The notes under the pieces were generated by a model. That model was not told where the DNA came from. It saw only the letters and a program-made list of their open reading frames with translations, and searched no databases. A DNA stretch of 64,000 nt from Alviniconcha marisindica (Eukaryota; Mollusca; Gastropoda; Provannidae), in the NCBI GenBank assembly GCA_018857735.1, contig JABMCL010000191.1, positions 195,001 through 259,000 on the forward strand, written 5' to 3'. The first letter of the stretch is position 1, and each line of letters begins with the position of its first letter. This document shows, piece by piece, positions 24,358 through 39,000 of the stretch. A program made the translations under genes and the position numbers.

Positions 24358-25985
24358 CTTTTGAAAAGTGACTGGTTGTTTCAGTGTTGTTGTTTGTGTG
24401 TATGTGCGTGTGTATGTGTTAGTTATTGTGTGCATATACACGTGCGTGTTTATTTCAAAGAAAATAGCATTCTAAAAAACTTTAAAAAAAAATTAAAATG
24501 TCCTAAGGTAAGAATGATCCATATGCTTCTATCTCACACCAATGTACATGCGTGTTCTATTGTTTGCGTTGTTCAGCGCCTTCCATCGTAGGATAGGCGG
24601 CCATTTTTTAAATCATTGTCATAGTGCACCAGTAAAATATAACTTTGCAATGAAAGATATTTCAATAAACAGGAGAAACCATCAACGCGCTTACGAAACC
24701 TTGCTATTCAAAGTTCATTTTGTCCAATGTGTAGAAGACGGCCAAATAAAAACTCACAAATTAGTAAGGATTTAGCTTGAAAATACTCTGCTGGTTTTAT
24801 ATTAAATTTACAACATAATGTCACATCTTGGTGCACCCAAAGTCCAAACCAAAGTGATGCGAGCTTGTACCGCCTGAGGTGACCCTATGTGTCTGACCTT
24901 ATGCTGAAATCCAAAAAGTAACTAGCCTCTCAAGAAAAACAACAGACTCCTGTGCACCTTCATAAGCATCACAGTGCTGTGTTTGCCAAGCAAGCATCCA
25001 TGGGTGTTTTGCGTCATGGTGTATCCCTGAACACTGTGCAACCCTAACTCAGGGTGACTAACGCTGTCAACCACTAGCATCAACATAAACATCTCTTTGC
25101 AGATTATCTTGTGCAGACCATATTCTCGTGAACCACTTTGAGTGTGCACTGGGTCATGTTGAATCCTGTAACACCTGCCCCAGGTAAAATGTAGGGCCCT
25201 TCACAAAATCTTTCCAATCAAAGTTCAGGGAATCTTGGCGACAGAGAAAGATAATGTCTCTACTTTCGGATCTAGATATAGCAGCATGCAGCAAAAGAGC
25301 GAGGTACACACACACACACACACACACACACATGCAAACTCTGAAGAAAGGAAACTGTGTTTTGATACATGTATTATGTATTTGATTTTTGACATTGTCT
25401 ACCAGCCTGGCCCGATGAATGAAATCAGCAACACCACTACCGCATATCACTGCTGTCCCGAGGGCCTGAAACAAAGTAACATGTTGAATAATTAATGACC
25501 AAAAACATCATTTTTTAATGACCAGACAATGAGAAACACAAGGTAATACAAAATGCAATAAAGGTAATGAGAAAAACAACATAACCTTCAGCTCACAACT
25601 AAAATTAATGAGACAGATGAAGTAACGCAACATCTATCAACTGCTCATCCACGCAAGTCCATAGTCCTCTATCAGGGTGAAACATGTCATCCAACCCCAA
25701 TGAATTCTCAGTCCCAGCTCATGACACACACCACTCTCTATGAAAAGGATTGAGAAGGTGAACAAGCTGAGAATGCAGAATTCTTGGCAGTATGTGAAGC
25801 ATACAAAGCTATATTCTGACTTACTCCAGGTTTGCAAGAAGAAACATTTGATAGCCGGATTCTCAACAGAAGGCCTAAATTTCCAAGCCTATGGCACCCT
25901 ACTGGGGTGGGCCAGCAAGGCGAGAGACTGCTCCTAAGCAATGTATGATGCCAGCAGCATAAAGGCCAGTAACAGCCAAGGACAA
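24358..25985. other. Intergenic sequence downstream of eIF3G
   Basis: No exon recognised. A (CA)n lies at about 25306-25332. Confidence 0.4.
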
Positions 25986-25999
25986 TGATTCAAGATTAC

Positions 26000-26005
26000 T
26001 TTATT
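26000..26005 (-). terminator. Probable poly(A) signal of eIF3G
   Basis: tttatt on the plus strand is AATAAA on the minus strand, about 400 bp after the stop codon at 26404-26406. It is the nearest canonical signal I found downstream of the last coding exon. Confidence 0.5.
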
Positions 26006-26403
26006 ATCTCATCAGAGATATTAGAACGTGGCTGAACATTAACCACATCACAGTACACAATAACACATTTTATAATTTAAAACTCAAAGAACAGTTACTG
26101 AAAATACAAAAGTTACATAATAAATAAACTAGTAACTTAAGTAATTTACACACACACTGGCACATACACTGCTCTGACGTTTGAACAGATTGATCTGTTC
26201 AGAAATGCTGCTGACAGATTTAATGAGTGCCCCACATTCCTTAGGAGATTCTGCCACAAGGTTCTTGGCTGAAGCTGGAAGAGTCCAGCAGGGATGAGGA
26301 AGAGGAAGTAAAAGGGAGAGACACCACAGAGACTCAAAGCAACGTGTGTCTCAGTGCAGGTAGCACTACTGGATGAACTGAGACTAGCCACAGGAAGCAG
26401 CAC

Positions 26404-26514
26404 TCACTTTGCCCATTCTACATTGAGGATAAGATGATCGTAGCCAAAACCCGAGACACCAGCAATAGCACGCGCTGCGTCCTCTCTCCTGTGAAAGTTG
26501 ATGAAGGCAAAACC
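26404..26514 (-). CDS. EIF3G: EIF3G last coding exon (RNP1 to stop)
   Basis: Starts [20 protein letters not shown] and ends NVEWAK, then TGA (26404-26406). The reading aaag|tgagtg overlaps a consensus donor (aa|gtgagt, 26402-26407). A further short 3' exon, like the PSTN end in human, is therefore possible, but I could not find a convincing one. The TGA is the simplest end. Confidence 0.9.
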   Translation of the reverse strand, partial: GFAFINFHRREDAARAIAGVSGFGYDHLILNVEWAK

Positions 26515-29500
26515 CTGCACAAAGCACACAACAAGGAAGATTATTAACTGACTTTTGCCCCATTTTGGTAAAGTGGGGTTGGTCATATATGCCGAGTGCT
26601 AGGGCGTAATAATGTGGGGTTGGTCATATATACCGAGCGCTAGGGCATAACCAATGTCAAAAGCCTTTAGCAAAAAATACCAAGCCTCCTTCTACTTCTC
26701 ATCTCACGAACAGCCACAACTCTAGCAGTAGATTAACTATGAAAGAAAAAAAAGTGTTTTTTTTTTTTTTTCATGAGTGCAAATATGTAAAGTGTAAGTA
26801 TCACATCTTCACATCAGTCCTAAAATAGGTCAACCTCTACCAAATTGCCCATTCTTTTACAGTAAAGAAGAGTATGAGAGAGACTAAACTGAATAAACAC
26901 ACAAATACCATGTATTCGTTACAAAATACAGCATAAACAAATCACGGACAGGCAGCCACACACAAGTCCAAAGCAAGCTGCACATTTCAGAGCTGAAACC
27001 CTGAGAGTATAATTACCATTCCAGATCCATTTTTTTCTGTAAGTGTGTTCATGCTTCTGTTTGGGGTCGGCAAAGTGACGGCCACAACCACGGTTTCCCA
27101 TGGATGTTTGAAGCACTCCATGAACTGACCATCTTGATCAAACATTTCAGACAATGCTGGTACAATCACTTTGGAAACTGACCTTGCTCTGGCCGGTGAC
27201 CTTGTCCTTGGCCAGGTAGATACGCGAGATGGGTCCAAACGGTCGGAACAGCTCCTGTAGGTCAGACTCGCGTGTGTCCTCAGACAAGTTAGTGACACGG
27301 ATTGTGGCAGCCTCATCTAAAACAATTGTACATTACCATTTTACAGCAAACTGTGAAGCACTGAAAGGGGTGGTAGAGTGGTGTGACTGCAGTAGTGGAC
27401 ATCTCAGTCCAAACTGAACACAACCTGTGTTGAACTAAACCTTTGTTTGTGGCTTTGTTTTTGTTTATGTGGCTGCATGCACAGCACCACTCAAAAGCTA
27501 CACTCCAATGCAGAAATTGTATTCTCATTCTTTTTATTTTGTTGCTTTTTTGCCAGACTGTGCAAGCCTTGTGTAACAGCAGACCACAATGATGCCTGTT
27601 TACACTACACACACACAAAAGCAACAGTAAACTTAAAGTTACATCTAGCATCAGTTCATCAAACCAGTGGACATCTTGACTGCCAGTCACTTTAAAAACA
27701 ATTTGTTATGGAAAGGGAGACCAACTACCAAAAGGTGTTTGCACTGAAAATGTGCACATTTTTGGATTGTCCAATTAAAATTGTCTCCTTTTTAACCTCA
27801 CATGTTTCAATGTTATTCACTGCGTTTTGGGGTTAAAATGGATTTCCATGTCCACACTCAGACTGGCAAGGGCAACACATGGACAAGAATAGCTTGATGC
27901 ACATTTGCTTTAAAAGTAAAACATAGTGCACTCACAATAAATACACCATGAGAAAGAAAGGCACTATGGAGTCTCAATATACTGTCACTAGCTGGGCTGA
28001 CACTTCAAAATGAGCGATTAGTCATTTCTTGCTGATTTCCTTACTGCCACTAGTAAATGGGACAGTCATTGCTTCTGGCCCTCCTGGATGTGCCACTGAA
28101 CACATGTATACACATATATCCTCTACCTATACAGAGACATGTTCTCTCTTTCAACGGTCCATCTTGAGAACTTTCTTCATCAATTTACTTCAGACAAAGC
28201 TACAGGGATCAAAAGAGCAGGTGAGAGCTTCCAACTTCCACACAGAGCCAGCACTGTTGCTGCCAAGAGAGTAAATGAAACGGGAAAGACACGCAGCTCC
28301 ACCCAGGGCTACAAAGCTGCACCAACCTTTCCTCTGGGTCGACATGGACTCCCCTTTGCCCTTGTTGGCTCCGTCCCTCAAGCTGGGGGGCACGTACTTG
28401 CCGCCAACTGTCTTCGCCCCAGCACTGGCACCAGCACCAGCTGGTGCTGCCTCTGCTGGCTTCCGTTGGTCCTCGTTCAGCTTCTCCTGCAAGGGCAAGA
28501 ACACAGTTGGGTCAGTCTCCTGAGAACTGGCAGCGAAGGAAATACCTCAGTGTTTGCACAAATTTATGGTGAAGTTAAGCTCTTTTTCTTTTCTTTTAAA
28601 TATTCAGTTTAATACAAAATATTGGTTTTAGTGCATGTACCATCTAAGTATTATGCACACCTTATGGTAATGCCCAGATTAAATTTGTTCCATAATAGAA
28701 CATCTCTCATATCAGTTTACTTTTATTTTTACCTAACTGTTAGGTGCATACAAGTGTATGACTGAAAAGGAATCTGAGGCTGAAATGGGGAGAAGGAGCA
28801 GGTGTCTTGCTCATAGATGTGATACATCCATTCTGCTTCATCCTCCCCATCCATCCATCCAAATGCTCAATCCACCCCAAACAAGAAAAAACAAAAAGGG
28901 CAAGTGAAGGAAATTGAGATAACAGCTAGAATGTTGGCAGATCCAGTCAGGTCAGAGGCGCACAGGGAATGGAACAGACCGCAAGCTGCACACACAGCCT
29001 ACCAACTATCATCTCCTAGCTGCGCAACAAGAGCCATACAAAAAAGCATGACTCTTAACCAAAAATGTTTGAGAACTGTCTGGGGAAAAAAGCTAGGGGA
29101 ATGGACCATTAGCAAAAAAATTACAAGACAGAAAGGGTAAGAGGACTAGGCCGAAAAACGAGAGAGGAGATAAAAAAGAAGAATCAAATGACAGCCTTGA
29201 GATTCCAGACAGGGGGTGGCATCAGACATCCCTGGCCTCCCTTCAGGGCAGGCATACAGAGATGATGCCACGGAAGAACAGAGGAATGGAAGGAGAGAAG
29301 GAATAAAGCTGAGAGCAGATGAATACAGAAAGTGAAAAAGTGAAACTGAGAACACCAATCCAGAAATGAATAACGCTGAAGACTACAATTCATATGAGTT
29401 GGTTATGGCAAAGCGGAGGGAAGTTATAAGGGAACACAGAGCAAAGTTGACACCACAAAAGAAAATGTGGACCAACAAAAAGAAAAGATGCGAGAGAAGC

Positions 29501-32500
29501 TGAGAGAGAAGAAGCAGACGCAGAAAAGAGCAACAATAAAGAAGCAACAGCTGAGGCAGCTGAGAGAGCAAAAACAACAAACATTATATAAATTATGCAT
29601 CATGGTAAATACTGCCTACCAACAATTGTCTCCTAGCTGCTCAACAAGAGCCAAATACAAAAAACAAAAATATCTCTTAAAAAATATTGAGAGAATTTCT
29701 GGAGAGAAAAAAAGTCAGGAGAGTGGACCATTAGCAAAAAAACATGACCAAAAACTATCCCTTAAAAAATGTTGAGAGAATTGCTGGAAAAAAAAAGGCA
29801 GGAGAATTGACCATTAGCACAAAAATGATAAGACTGAGAGCAAAAGGATGAGGCAGAAAAATGAGATGAGACAGGAAAGGGGAATCAAATGACAGCCCTG
29901 CGATTCCAGACAGGAGGATATCCATCAGACATCCCTGGCCTCCCTTCGGTGGCTCCACGGAAAAAGAAGACGGCATTAGAGAGAAGAGGTTTAGTGGCAG
30001 AAAATGCCAGAGCTGGCCCCTTTAAGCTTCAGGCTGTGGACCACTTAATGATCAGAGTAACCAGAAAGCATGCAGCTTCTTGAGCATGGTGTACTCAAGT
30101 TATAGATCACCTGCAAAAAGAAGTGCAGTCCTGAAAACGAGCCAAAAGACCACCAGAGCACGAGGAACAAAAGAAGACCAGCATGCAAGCTAATCAAAGA
30201 AATGGCCATGTTTTTTTCAAAACGAAACAGGACCCATACCCACCTGAACAAACTGGTCAACAGAGAGACTGGACTGGCAAAGTTTGTTCCACAAAAGTAC
30301 CAAAAAAATGGGGTCTCTCACTGAAGCCAAATGAAGGCCAAGAGGTGTACGGAAGATGGCAAAGTCTGGAATCAGTGATTCAGATTGTGCGAGTACCGCG
30401 AGAACTATTGGCTGAAGATTACTCCTGTAACCTGCATCACTGCAAATCAATCAGGTGGGGGCAGGGGTACGTTATCAAACTGGAAGGCTAACCCTCGCCT
30501 TTGAAGTACTGTGTAGGAGAAACATTTTGGCATCACTGGACAAACAAAAAGATCTGCAGTGGCACTGTGTTGCATCACATCAAGTCCACTGGCACAGAAG
30601 GCACACAACAAGCTAGATACATGCCTCACATGTTTTTGCCCAAACTGCCTGACACAGATGACTTTCCACAGAAACAGAAGGACCTTGGAAAGAGCATTCT
30701 CTCATTCCCAATGAGGTATGTTCCCATGCCCAACCCAAGCCCGTCCATCATCTGTTGCCTCAGCCCAATCTACATCCTCAGCTGTGCCACCACCACATCA
30801 GCAGGACCAGCTGACAGCCACCACAACATCAGCAGGACCAACTGACACAGCCACAGCAGGACCAGTTGACACAGCCACCACCACCTCAGCCAGATCAGTC
30901 ATAAAAACTTCATTAATTATAAAGTACTAATAAAAACAAAGGTCAAACTGGCTCCTCCACCTACATAATTTATGCATTTGTGGTGTCTGCTGTAACATGC
31001 AAGGCACTGACTGATGATGTTAATACAATATATAATTAATCAAGTTCCTGCCATCTTGACAATTCTGTGTCTTGTGTTTATATAGCAATATACATAGGAG
31101 ATATTACCATTTCATTTCCAAATAAGAACACAAAAAAGTTCACTCTTTGTATCCTCTATGCCACCAGTTTTCAGGAGAATGACCCATACACCACACACAC
31201 ACAATGTACGTATACACACACACACTGAAATTGACTGTTCTGTTGGTTTAAGGGCATCTTCAAGTTCTTTGCTCGTGTCCAAGACACTGACTTCTGGTTG
31301 CTTTTGTGAGATAAATCCACTGCAACCACAGAGTAAAATGGTCATTTAACAATGTCTAAATATTAACGGAGCATGCCCAAATATTAAGGGAACTTGTTCA
31401 GAATAATATAACCATGATAGATTTTGATTTTTTAGTAACACTAACAGCAGTAAAAGGACAGCATCAATCAGATTGTTGCTGTCAATACAAACACAGGGAA
31501 CATGCAATTTACTGAGTATCATACTTGTTGGTTTTGAGGTATTAGGGGAAGCCCCTGTAAAACACACCATGTTAAAACACTGTTAAGCCCATTAAGTTAT
31601 ATTTTGAGGACAAATTCACACTTTCTGTGCACACAACATTTACCTGAAGTGGGGCTAGGGTGTCTTTGTAAGGACACTTGGTGGTCCAGTGGTCGCCCTT
31701 ACAGATACGACATTGCACAATCTTCTGGTTCTTCAGCTTGCCCAGTGGATCCTCTTCCTCCTCTGGCTGTTTTTGCTGGAGACAGACAACCAAAACAGGT
31801 TACACAGCACACACAAACAATCACAATACCCCTTCAGGCATAAGCCTGGCTGGGTAATATGCCCTCTGGATTAAGTTGGATCAGTTTTCCTGGTCAGTCC
31901 ATCCTCATTAAAACAATTATGATCACGTCTCTGGCAAGAGACCCCTGCAGCTGATCAACATTAAAACTATAACTATTTAAGAGACCCATTACAAACACAG
32001 TGACCATATCCCACAACCAGCCTTCACACATGTGACAACAACAAAAAGAGGGGCCATGGCCAGTTCAACTAACATGCTGAGCTGCAAACTCCAACTGGTA
32101 TGGCTTCAACCTCTGATCAAGGCAGGGTGAAGGACTTTATCAATTCTCAAATCAACCCCTGTGCAGACTCATCAGCGCTGGCTTCACTGTCATGTGTAAT
32201 GGCGCATACGCTAAAGATTCCACATCCACCTTTTCATAAGAAAAGGTTCAAGGAGGTCAAGAAACACAGATGCCACATGAAAGCAGTGTACCTGTATTCA
32301 TCAGAATGATAACCATGGTTGCTCTGAAACTGACACTAGTGACAGCCTGTTCACATCTGCGTGTCAGCAGATATATACTCCTGGAACTGTAAAGGCATCA
32401 GTTATTTAGGGACATGGACCATATATGGCCTGTACCATATAATTATGGTTTGTACACCAACTAAAAGCAAATTCTGTTCCATAATCTCTTGAATAAAATA

Positions 32501-35500
32501 TTTCCTAAAACTTCACACATAACAACCAAACCCGCAGTTCTTGTGATTTCTTCTGTGCTCAATGTGGCAACAGTCATGACACATGTTCATGGTCTGTCAA
32601 AACCAACATTACACAACTGCAACTGAATAACAGACTACAGGAAGATCAGTGGAACAAATCAATGGTCCAAACCTCACTGCTGTTGACAAACTGCATGAAG
32701 ATTTCTTCTGAGAGGATTGTGTTGGCAGGGTTGGGACCAGGTGGATCTCTCTCCGCTGCACCAAATTTCTTCCATGTCTGAAACAATGCACCCAGATCAT
32801 ACTGATTTTGTTCTTAGACTGAAAATTAACTAACTACACTGGTTTATAAATTTGATAATTTGTTGGACATGCCACTTTTTTCATGTTGGAAACACATACA
32901 TACAAACAAAATGGATATATATAAAAGCATGCATTTGTCCTGCGGTCTGCAGCAGTTTGCTGGATCATTTGTCAGATTCAAATACTGAAACAGTGAAAGC
33001 TTCGGCACTAGTGCAAAGATGCTAGGATGGGAATCAGAACTCGGTACAATTCCACAATGGCTGTCCTGTTAGTTCACAAAAATATGTGGTTTATGGACAC
33101 TGTCTTATGACTTTGCCCCCAACAATTAATAAAATATACAAATGGCACACACTGCTGCCCATCTTCATGCAGAATCATTCTGGTGGTGATTGTACTGTTA
33201 GGAGGTATAGGTCCCCCTATCTCCTACGATCTTGATCTCCACCAGTACCCCCCCCACCCACCCTCTTCCCAAGACAACTTGGTGTTAAGCACACTAAAAA
33301 GGGCTGGAATGGAAGGTTATTTATCATGGCCTCATTCCTGACCACCCACCTTCCTTTGCGCTATAGACTTGGACACTTTGAGGGTCTCAGTCTTGTACGT
33401 CTTCACCGTCTGAAAACAACAACAGTCAATAAATGTTAACACAGGGCCAGGCATGAACAGAAAAATAAGCAAAGTTATTATAATAAAATTTACACATATA
33501 AAAGCTTTCTGCATCATTCCAGTGCATGGCTGCTGGCAGAGAACATCAAATGACTTTTGAAATGAAAACTATTCCTCTTTGTGTAAATGTCTGCTCCTGA
33601 TCTTGGCTGTCTGTTACTAAGACTAAAACACCACTGGACAATGTGCAGGACAGCACTACTGTTAAGCAAACATGCTTCTTCATGAGTGGCTGCAGGAGTG
33701 TTTGTCAAAGAGAATTTTTATGTCCTGACCTGACATTAGACATACCTTGACAATTTTCATGATCTGACCTTACATCCCTTCACGCCATGACACACTTGAG
33801 CACTCTTTCATCACACAACTTGATGTACCTTGACAATTTTCCCCTCCTCATTGTACTTGTACTCTGTGATCTTTTTCAGTCCTTTTTTTTCATCAAACTC
33901 CTCTGTGTTTGGCGGCAGCACCCCTGAAAGCACCCCTGCACAAGACAGTGTAAACAGGATATTTTGATACATTGCATAAAGATACAACAAGGACCACATC
34001 TTTTTGGCACCTTACACTGAATCAACAAAGCACTCCACAGACACCACACGTGCAACAAGAGACACAACAACAGAGACCTGTATCACCTACACGGCTACAG
34101 TAACTATCACCTGGCATGGGTAAATGAGGTAATGCAAAGCACATAAATAACTCCATCAAATGCACATCCTCTGCCCCCCCCCCCCCCCACACACACACAC
34201 TATATATGAGCCTGTGCCAAAAGGTGCTCGGCGAGGACCATCCATTTTTTGGTCGTAAATGCTTCTTCAGGTTTAAGTTTTCTCTAACAAACCTAACTTT
34301 ATCTGAAAGAGTATGCATAAGAGATAATAAAGATAAACCTGACCCAAAGTCAGTTTGAGTTAGTAAATATGAAAATTTAAACAAGTCCGGGCCGAAAATC
34401 GGCAAAGGAAGGTGGACATTTTGTGCACCGATTCAGTTGTCGTTTGTTTGCATCTTTCTTCTTAGGCAATTTTCCCTTTGCTGCCTGACAGGACATAGTC
34501 AAAGCTTTTTAATGCTTGAGAAAACGGCTCATAACTATTTGTAAAATCTGAATAATTGAAATAAACATATGTTTATTTCGATCGAAACGCATTGGGTCCG
34601 GTTCCGATGCTGACGAAAATGTTCGTCTGCTACTATTCACTGCGGACTTGTGGGTGGTGAAACAAAGAAGCTGTTGCTAAAATCAGTGTTTAGTCGAAAG
34701 CAGTGATAATAAAAGCGTTGGATTCTGTTCGTAATAAACAACTTCAAGTTTAAAATTTAAAGTTTTTATTTTGTCAGTCTGTTACGGTCGAAGAATTGCC
34801 GATTCTGGGGATAAACGTCAGATTTTGTGACCGCGGTCTTTTTGCACAAAGCGCGGCCATGTTTACCCACAGTGCTTTGCGCCTACTTTCTCTTCAAACA
34901 TGGTGCCAACAAGGAACGGTGAGTGAATTTTCGATCTGGGTCATGTACCTTTTTACAGTTTTGATCGAAATGTGATGTTGCGTCCGACAGATTAAATAGT
35001 TACTTTTCATTGATAGAACGTTATTTTTGCATTTTCATTCGTAATTGTAAGCGAAGTGACCATTATTAAACAGGTTTCGGTCGGCAGTGTGCAAATTCAA
35101 AGTGATGTCTTCGTTCGATAGCCCGCTGTTTCTCGGATGACACAAGTCTTAGGTCAGTGTTTCGATCGCGAGTGACCGAATTTTGCACAGTAATGTCCAC
35201 GTTTCGATCAACGAACTAGTTTTTTCTTAGTGTTTCAACTGAAAGAGAAAAACTTATACGTTCAAGTGTTTACTTCGTAATGGCGAAAATACCAGTGTTT
35301 ACGACAGCACACGTTTCGGAGTTGATTTGCCGCTGTCGGACAGCGTTTTTTTCATTTGTTCAGTCGATCGGAACAGCATGATGCCATGACACAAATTCTT
35401 ACTCCTCAGTACACTTCTGCAACTCTACAGGTTTATTATTGCTGTCTGTGATGTGAACTAAGAGTTTATAAAAAAGGCATAGCCGTAAATTATCTATTTA

Positions 35501-36014
35501 TACCAATTTATACAAATTGTACAAACACACAACAACAACAAAAAGAAGAAGAAAGAAAAAGAAAAGAAGCATTACCATGACATTAACATTGTGATTAGGG
35601 AGATGGGTTTTTTTAAATTATTTTATCTTCCCAGGCCTTCCCATTTCCCTGGGATGAATAAAGCATATTGTTATTGTTGTTTGATTCTATTTCTAGCAGG
35701 ACAAATGCATTCTAAAGTGTGTGCTGAAACTAGTGAAAGCCAGAATAGAATTTTTTAACTGATGTAGTTTTATATGTGCATTGCAGTACAAATACAATAC
35801 AGTGCAGCATATAAAGTAGAATTATTGTGACAATTCACTATAAATATGCAACATGAAGACAAAAAATTCATACAACACAAAATACAATACACTGTGGCAC
35901 AATGTAGGGTGGGGGTGGAAGTTAGTAGGGATGAAAAGACCAAATGAACAGAAATTAAAAAAGGAGGGGGTAACTGGTATTTGTGTTATTATGTTTCAAC
36001 TACAGCACTATATA

Positions 36015-36057
<43 letters not shown>

Positions 36058-39000
36058 TATAGATGTTAGTAATATTACCTAATGTCTGATATAGATATGT
36101 ATATATATTCGGGGAAAGTCAAAACACACACGTGCGCGTGCAGACACACACAATATCTTATATGCATGTAGGTCTCCAGAGTTGCATACCTATAAATAAG
36201 GAGACATATCCTCAAAAACAGTTGTTATATTGCCTTATTTTGTACACATGCATGTTTCTTTTCAGGCTAAAGAGGTCGATGCTCCAAAAGGGCAAGAGCA
36301 AGTGTTTTTCATGACACAGCAGGACAACATTAGTGGAACATGAAGCCAGATTCGTCCTGGGAAGCACTGCAGTACTTAGGAACAGCAGAGAAATAAAGAT
36401 ATGTCTCAATGCTGAAGTGCCAACTCACTGAAAACAAATCTTTAAATTTATTAGGATGGGAAGAATTAGTGTTAACATGGAAAATTCTCTATGCTTTGTC
36501 ATCAGTTTCCAGATTTTGCATTACTGTTTCTGGTTACTTACAATGTGTTACAGTTGTTATTCCAGGTAGTGAGACTTGAATGCCAAATCAATGTCTTTCG
36601 TAATTGAATTTTACCTGCTGTTAACAATAGGGTATAGGGTGAATGTACATTTGTAATTCACATGGTTTTCTGTTTTGTCAATGAAAGAATAATAATGACA
36701 ACTTGGCTGTACTTTTTCTAAGTCACATACTGACTGTCCAGTGTTACATATTCCATTGTGTCCTCTGATATGCGAGGCATCCGACAGTGCATTACTTTAA
36801 ATAATGGTTTCGGCCTTGTTCAGTATTTACAGCAATGTGTCAGATGTAGGAAACTAAGTGATTTTATTAGCTGTGCATATGTTTTACAGGAAAGGAAGTG
36901 TTGTGTCCACCATAGAGTTGTTGACATCCAACAGATAAAATGCTGAAAAAGGGCCTTTGACAAAATTACAACTATACAAGCAACTTGTTTAGTGCTGCAG
37001 TCATTAAAACCACTACTAAATCAGCTGGTAACATTTTGTTGCAGTGTAGGAAATCAGCACTGTTATTTTATAAGCTGTGTATTGTGAGCATGGGAAATGT
37101 TATGTCCATCCAATAATCGTTACATCCGACAGATAAAATGTCAAAAAATGTTGTTGATAACCTTATTTCATGCTGCAGTCATGGAAACAACTATGCTTCA
37201 TAAATTCTAATAAACACATCCTATTTTTGATTCAGTGTTGTGTTTCATTTTCATTTTATTAAAAAAATAAAAGGTGGCAGTCTGTCGGATGTAACACAGG
37301 ACATCATTGTTATGATTTTGAATATGAAATAAAAAGTGAATTGAGTCAATTTAAGTTTTACTGTCTTGTTATAAACGATGGATGTTTATTTTCCCACAGA
37401 TTGATAGCAATCATTAAATTCAAGGTTTAAATCAAAACAAACATTGTGTCCTGTGTTGCATCCGACAGATTCAGGTGTCCGTGTTTAAATGTCTTTTTCT
37501 CAGACTTGCTTCATCAAGTTATCTTTTTAAGACCTGAAATGTATATAAAAAAGACTTATCTTTTAAATGGTGTTACTTGCTAAATGACTTTTCTGGTTTT
37601 ATTTTTCACCCTAATGTCCACCTTCTAAGCAGCACCTTTTGGCACATGCTCATATATATAAAGAATTATACAGCACGTCAGTTTCATATTCATAATCACA
37701 ATTAGATAATAAGTCCATATGAATAACATTACAAAGATTGGTAGTGGTAATACCATTAACGGTATATATTTAATACAGTAATAGTAAAACAGCCAGTGAA
37801 ATGCTTGGCTGAATGGTTAGGGACCCAAGCAAAGAAACATCAAAATTCAAATCAATGTGAATGGAATAAAACTTTATTTTTAATGAGGGTCACACTCACA
37901 GTCACAGCAGATTTTCTGTTGACCTATATGGTTTTGTTTATTAAAAATTATGAAAGACGCAAGTAATGCTTTATTTATTTTTAGATCAATACATGTGCTA
38001 TTTACTGTATCCTTCACATTTCCATACCCTTTATATTTATTTCCCTGTTTTCCTTGTCAGCATTGTAGTTTTGTCTACCAATTAATCCTGCACTGGACAA
38101 ATCACTGAATGCATCTTATTCTTAGTTGATCACAGCCAAGCAGAAATTAGTCAAGAAGTGCATGAAAGTAGGATGTATTACTAACTGAGGGCTGTCTCTG
38201 CAGGGATGTGGCAATGGAACTGGTGGGGTTACCTCCTGTTAAGTCTGATAACATTTTTCATACCAAGTAATTCTGAGTGAGTTGTTACCCCCTAGCCCAA
38301 GTAATTCTAATCTGAGGCAGAGTTCTGAGCAAAGTTAGTGTGGGGCAGAGGAAGAAAAAAAGAAAACAAAGCTCACATTTTGACAGTGGACACTGCAGTG
38401 TTGCTGCAGTGTTGCCTTCACTCTCTGACAAAATGTCATTCTCATCCTCCCAAATTTATTCAGAATCATCAATTAAGCACCCATCCACCATCCCCTTCAT
38501 CAACTTCATGCTCACTGTCATGATAATCCATCAAAACTAATAAAAGTCCATATTAGTTTTATTACTTCATTACCCAAAACTTCAGAAAACTAATACTTCT
38601 TTGACTTTGAGTCTGACTCTGACTAACCTTTATATATTTTGGCTCATTGGAAGCAGTGGAACATAAACACAACACATAGATGATAGAAAGTGATGAGAAG
38701 AAAATTCATTTTAAAAACACTTTCAGCTTGGCTGTTTTCCAAGACAACAAAGGTAGAGTTTGTGGAACATGGGGCTAACTCTGCAGGCAGCATGAATGCA
38801 AATGCAAGAAACATGGGGCTCATTCTGTGGTATGAAATGTGTTAAGCACAAGGGGTACAAAAGTACATGGTATACAAAAATTATCACTGGACACATCTGC
38901 ACATAATGCCTGATTTCTGCCTCATGGAAATCCTTAATTAAAAATTTAAACCAATTGTGCTACAAAATAGCCGAGATTCTGCAGGTCATCTGGGCCGAAC

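Noticed and set aside
25985..26400. A short final EIF3G exon encoding a PS-type C-terminus
   Set aside because: I scanned the minus strand for an acceptor giving K-P-S or similar. The best acceptors (near 26276-26286) give unrelated residues, so TGA at 26404 is kept.
28139..28612. 157-codon plus-strand ORF
   Set aside because: Antisense shadow of EIF3G exon 7.
34900..34918. An extra EIF3G exon or independent cellular gene start
   Set aside because: It is on the opposite strand to EIF3G and lies inside the TIR element; EIF3G phases are complete without it.
36758..36946. Small cysteine-containing ORF (62 codons) in the TIR element
   Set aside because: It overlaps the diverged tandem units and the stop is not conserved between them; no known domain.
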